Shown in pieces: positions 48,450 to 51,626 of a DNA stretch of 51,626 bases. The translations under genes and the position numbers were made by a program. Under the pieces are notes generated by a model. That model was not told the origin of the DNA, searched no databases, and was given only the letters and a program-made list of their open reading frames with translations. Source of the stretch: UBA1757 sp045627385 (GTDB lineage: Bacteria > Bacteroidota > Bacteroidia > Bacteroidales > UBA1402); the NCBI GenBank assembly GCA_045627385.1, contig JAZQNO010000005.1:1-51626 (forward strand). The letters are read 5' to 3'. Position 1 is the first letter of the stretch, and every line of letters begins with the position of its first letter.

Positions 48450-50054
48450 TCAGGACTGTGCCACGCAACGTTCTGCGCATAGGATTCCATCGACAGCGGA
48501 ACTGACAATTCCGCCGGCATAGCCTGCGCCTTCTCCGCAAGGATACAGATTTTCCAGGCCGATCAGATGCAGACGCTCCTCATCCCGAGGCATGCGGACG
48601 GGAGAAGAAGTGCGCGATTCGGCGGCAATCAACTGCGCTTCGTTGGTGAGAAAACCATGAATGCTTTTGTCGAAAAGTCTGAAGCCTTCGCTCAAACGGC
48701 GACCGATGGCAGAAGGCATCCATTCGTGCAAAGGAGACGACTGAAGACCGGCCACATAAGAACTTGTAGGCAAATCTGTCGACATGCGTCTGCCGACAAA
48801 ATCCGCCATACGCTGCGCCGGCGCCACCAGACCTCGTTTCACCTGCCGGAACGTCAGGCGCTCATAGGCCTGTTGCAGCTGCATCATACGCAGGAATTCA
48901 GGCCTAGATTCTTTATACGAATCGCCTCTCAATCGCAAATCTTCATCAATCATCCTACGGAAATCGGGCAAATCTTCCGGACGGATTTCGACCACCAGAC
49001 CGGAATTGGACCACCTCGATCCTCGGTTGGATGGAGACATGCCGTTGACAACCAAAGCGTCGGCTTCATTGCCGGCGGGCACCACAATACCTCCAGGGCA
49101 CATGCAGAAGGAATAGACCCCGCGACCATCGACCTGCTGCACAAAGCTGTATTCGGCAGCAGGCAGATACTCGCCCCGACCCTGAGCACTGTGATACATC
49201 AGACAATCGATCAGATGCTGAGGATGCTCCAAACGGACACCCATGGCAAAACCTTTGGCCTCAAGAGGGAATCCGTGACGATACAGGCAATCGTACACAT
49301 CCCGCGCCGAATGGCCGGTGGCCAGGATGACCGGTCCACGATACTCGCTTCCGTCTTGGCAACAGACTCCGACAGCCTTACCGTTTTCAATGAGGATGTC
49401 CGTCATCCGGGTTCCGAAATGCACTTCGCCTCCCGATGCGAGAATCTGTTCACGCATCTGCTCTATGATGCGCGGAAGTTTGTCTGTACCGATATGAGGA
49501 TGGGCGTCGATGAGAATATTTTCGGTCGCACCAAACTGATGGAACAGTCTCAGGACCTGACGCACATCGCCCCTTTTCTTGCTTCTGGTATAAAGTTTCC
49601 CATCGGAATAGGCGCCTGCACCGCCTTCGCCGAAACAATAGTTCGATTCGGGGTCAATTTGCTGATTGCGGACAGCATTTGCCAAATCCACCTTGCGTTC
49701 TCTGACGTTTTTTCCACGTTCCAGGACAATAGGACGACGTCCCAGAGTTATCAGCCTGAGAGCGGCAAACAAACCGGCGGGACCGGCACCGACCACCACA
49801 ACGGCTGCCGATTTGGACACATCCTCGAAAACAACCGGCTGGTAATCGGGTTGCTGCGCCGGTTCACCGACAAAAACCCTGACCTGCACCTGCATCATCA
49901 CATGACGCTGACGGGCATCGACCGAGCGTTTCAGCAGTTGCACAGCCGTCACCTCTGATTCTTTCAGCGCTTTCAGCCGGCACACCGCCTTCTTCAAAGA
50001 TTCGGCAGAAGTGACTTCGGCAGGTGTCAGTCGCAGTGTATATTCAGTCACCAT
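48450..50054 (-). CDS. FAD-dependent oxidoreductase (COG2509 type)
   Basis: The 534-residue protein has an N-terminal alpha-beta domain of about 80 residues ('EYTLRLTPAEV'). A Rossmann FAD-binding motif follows ('VVVVGAGPAGLFAALRL', about 85-101), then 'LERGKNVRERK' and 'FGEGGAGAYSDGKLYTR'. 'VILATGHSARDVY' and the final 'YPCGEGAGYAGGIVSSAVDG' form the second dinucleotide/FAD site. Family members are annotated as uncharacterised FAD dehydrogenases. The substrate is unknown. It is 8 bases after radA in the same transcript. Confidence 0.88.
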   Translation of the reverse strand: MVTEYTLRLTPAEVTSAESLKKAVCRLKALKESEVTAVQLLKRSVDARQRHVMMQVQVRVFVGEPAQQPDYQPVVFEDVSKSAAVVVVGAGPAGLFAALRLITLGRRPIVLERGKNVRERKVDLANAVRNQQIDPESNYCFGEGGAGAYSDGKLYTRSKKRGDVRQVLRLFHQFGATENILIDAHPHIGTDKLPRIIEQMREQILASGGEVHFGTRMTDILIENGKAVGVCCQDGSEYRGPVILATGHSARDVYDCLYRHGFPLEAKGFAMGVRLEHPQHLIDCLMYHSAQGRGEYLPAAEYSFVQQVDGRGVYSFCMCPGGIVVPAGNEADALVVNGMSPSNRGSRWSNSGLVVEIRPEDLPDFRRMIDEDLRLRGDSYKESRPEFLRMMQLQQAYERLTFRQVKRGLVAPAQRMADFVGRRMSTDLPTSSYVAGLQSSPLHEWMPSAIGRRLSEGFRLFDKSIHGFLTNEAQLIAAESRTSSPVRMPRDEERLHLIGLENLYPCGEGAGYAGGIVSSAVDGILCAERCVAQS

Positions 50055-50062
50055 AAGCAGCC

Positions 50063-51430
50063 TTAACCAAAGATGATTTTAAACGCCTCCTCCACCTTTC
50101 TAACAGGCTCGACCTTGATGTCGAATCGCTTGAAATCAATACCGGAAGAAGCGTAATAAGGAATGACAATTTTCTCGAAACCAAGCTTCTGCGCTTCCAT
50201 AATGCGCTGTTCGATCCGATTGACAGGGCGGATTTCACCTGCCAGACCGACCTCTCCAGCCAAACAGATTTCGGGGCCGATGGCCACATCAAGATTAGAA
50301 GACAGAACGGCCGCCAGCACAGCCAAGTCAATAGCCGGATCATTGACCTTTATGCCACCGGCAATGTTGAGAAACACATCTTTTTGAGCCAGTTTGAAGC
50401 CCACTCTCTTTTCCAGAACAGCCAAAAGCATATTGAGCCGGCGCGTGTCGAAGCCGGTGGTCGAACGTTGGGCATAGCCGTATGCGGCCGTACTGACCAG
50501 TGCCTGTGTTTCAATCATAAAAGGCCGAACTCCTTCGATAGCTGCAGCGATGGCCACTCCGCTCAAACCCGTGTGATGCTGAGTCATCAGAAGTTCCGAC
50601 GGATTCGACACCTCGCGCAAGCCTTCTCTGCGCATCTCGTACATTCCGATTTCGGCAATGCTCCCGAAACGGTTCTTGATGGATCGGAGCACGCGGTAGA
50701 CGTGATGCGAGTCTCCTTCAAACAACAGCACCGTATCCACAATGTGTTCCAAGACTTTAGGACCGGCTATTCCGCCTTCCTTATTGATATGTCCGATAAG
50801 GATCATCGGAAGATTGCGCGTTTTGGCCACTTTCAGCAAAGCCGCAGCGCATTCTCTCACCTGAGTGATGCTGCCGGGGGATGACTCAGCCGACTCGGTG
50901 TACATGGTCTGAATGGAGTCGACAATAAGGAGGTCAGGCGCAATCTCATCTATCTGAGAAATGACTTTTTCAAGAAGTGTCTCGGAAATGAACCATGCGT
51001 TCGGATTATCTCCTTCAATGCGCTCAGCTCTCATTTTCAACTGTTGAAGGCTCTCTTCACCAGACACATAAAGAATCCTTCGGTCCGGCATGTGCAAAAC
51101 AGTCTGCAGCACCAGAGTCGATTTGCCTATACCGGGTTCTCCTCCTAAAAGCGTGACGGAACCAGGTACGATGCCGCCACCCAAAACACGGTCCAATTCG
51201 GCACATCCGGTTGCTATGCGGCTTTCGTGAGTGCTCTCTATTTCCGAAAGACGTACAGCCTGAGCATTGCTAGAACCGATAGAGCGGGAAATGCTGTGAG
51301 AGTTGTCCGATCCTCTCAAGATTTCCTCATGTATAGTGCTCCATTCGCCGCAAGAAGGGCATTTGCCCATCCACTTGGGGAAATCGGCACCGCAGTTGGA
51401 GCAAACGAATATGGTTTTTGATTTGGCCAT
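50063..51430 (-). CDS. radA: DNA repair protein RadA
   Basis: The 455-residue protein promotes branch migration in homologous recombination. The N-terminal zinc finger is C4 ('VCSNCGADF', 'KCPSCGEW'). The RecA-like core has Walker A 'GGEPGIGKSTL' and the RadA-specific 'RSIKNRFGS' (KNRFG) motif. The C-terminal Lon-protease-like domain (about 270-455) has 'LNIAGGIKVNDPAIDLAV' and 'GEVGLAGEIRPV'. Length and motif order are typical. Confidence 0.98.
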   Translation of the reverse strand: MAKSKTIFVCSNCGADFPKWMGKCPSCGEWSTIHEEILRGSDNSHSISRSIGSSNAQAVRLSEIESTHESRIATGCAELDRVLGGGIVPGSVTLLGGEPGIGKSTLVLQTVLHMPDRRILYVSGEESLQQLKMRAERIEGDNPNAWFISETLLEKVISQIDEIAPDLLIVDSIQTMYTESAESSPGSITQVRECAAALLKVAKTRNLPMILIGHINKEGGIAGPKVLEHIVDTVLLFEGDSHHVYRVLRSIKNRFGSIAEIGMYEMRREGLREVSNPSELLMTQHHTGLSGVAIAAAIEGVRPFMIETQALVSTAAYGYAQRSTTGFDTRRLNMLLAVLEKRVGFKLAQKDVFLNIAGGIKVNDPAIDLAVLAAVLSSNLDVAIGPEICLAGEVGLAGEIRPVNRIEQRIMEAQKLGFEKIVIPYYASSGIDFKRFDIKVEPVRKVEEAFKIIFG

Positions 51431-51500
51431 ACAATCAGCGATTTAGAGTAGTTGTTACCGGTATGATAGCAGCCTTCGAAGATAGGCAAATCTTGCAACA

Positions 51501-51533
51501 AAAAAAAGGGTCGCAAACTTTCGCTTGCGACCC
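51501..51533 (-). terminator. Terminator of the rRNA operon
   Basis: GGGTCGCAA (51508-51516) pairs with TTGCGACCC (51525-51533). On the minus strand the stem is followed by seven T residues (51501-51507), immediately past the 3' end of the 5S rRNA gene. Confidence 0.9.
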
Positions 51534-51536
51534 CTA

Positions 51537-51626
51537 AGACGGCGACTACCTACTCTCCCACTTGCGCAGTACCATCGGCGTTATCGGGCTTAACTTCTCA
51601 GTTCGGAATGGGATGAGGTGGATCCC
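51537..51626 (-). rRNA. rrf: 5S ribosomal RNA, 3' part (partial)
   Basis: The minus strand reads GGGATCCACCTCATCCCATT, then CCGAACTGAGAAGTTAAGC, then GCCGATGGTACTGC, ending GGGAGAGTAGGTAGTCGCCG. These are the conserved loops of bacterial 5S rRNA. The 5' end lies beyond the right edge of the window. The exact mature 3' end is uncertain by a few bases. It indicates an rRNA operon transcribed towards radA. Confidence 0.95.

Noticed and set aside
48440..48452. Missing terminator between converging DUF819 and flavoprotein genes
   Set aside because: Tight convergent ends also occur at 23839-23855 and 40821-40833, so this is normal for this compact genome.

Overview
The window is about 51.6 kb of dense chromosomal DNA from a member of the Bacteroidota, most likely order Bacteroidales. 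Several signs agree. LpxC and FabZ are fused into one polypeptide. Methylmalonyl-CoA mutase is a two-subunit mutA-mutB pair. Many genes carry the Bacteroidetes -7 promoter box TAnnTTTG, sometimes with a TTTG -33 box. A secreted serine protease ends in what looks like a type IX secretion sorting domain, and a GldB-type lipoprotein is present. Secreted GH3 and GH28 enzymes suggest a life on plant polysaccharide, as in gut or rumen. The genus cannot be named from sequence alone. No stretch longer than 300 bases lacks a gene. I see no insertion sequence, prophage, CRISPR array or attachment site.

Layout. 1-2780 (+): the end of purC, a shikimate dehydrogenase with an N-terminal membrane anchor, a TPM-domain membrane protein and a LemA protein. 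2782-7993 (+): a purM-type cyclo-ligase, prfA, pyrF, a nucleoside phosphorylase and an HD phosphohydrolase. 8029-12780 (+): lipid A genes lpxD, lpxC/fabZ and lpxA, then an acidic pRiA4b-like protein and miaA. 12835-18728 (+): a solitary HicB-like small protein, mutA, mutB and an MFS carrier. 18824-20512 (-): a POT-family peptide transporter, divergent from 20598-23839 (+), a Gate-domain membrane protein coupled to a GH3 glycosidase.

23855-36617 is a long, tightly packed minus-strand block. In transcription order it holds GH28, an XRE-cupin regulator, an acyl-CoA synthetase, an S8 protease, xseA, xseB, an alkaline phosphatase, recG, DUF1599, a DoxX/MauE protein and tpiA. gyrB (-) lies upstream of it. 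At 38838 is the initiator tRNA followed by a U32-family protein (+). 40821-44203 (-) carries gldB-like, lgt, a Q/G-rich periplasmic protein and a TerB-DnaJ protein. 44338-46234 (+) is an ECF sigma factor overlapping a protein predicted to span both membranes. Then come tRNA-Gln(CTG), a cyclophilin and a DUF819 transporter (+). Finally a flavoprotein and radA (-) precede the 3' end of a 5S rRNA gene (-), the tail of an rRNA operon entering from beyond the right edge.

Functionally the window is mostly housekeeping: nucleotide synthesis and salvage, lipid A, translation termination, tRNA modification, DNA repair and topology, and the succinate-propionate branch of fermentation. Envelope and polysaccharide functions are interspersed. 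The most notable items are the sigma factor with its dual-membrane partner, the membrane-anchored AroE, cysteine clusters in both mutase subunits, and a perfectly alternating purine-pyrimidine hairpin at the predicted transcription start of mutAB.
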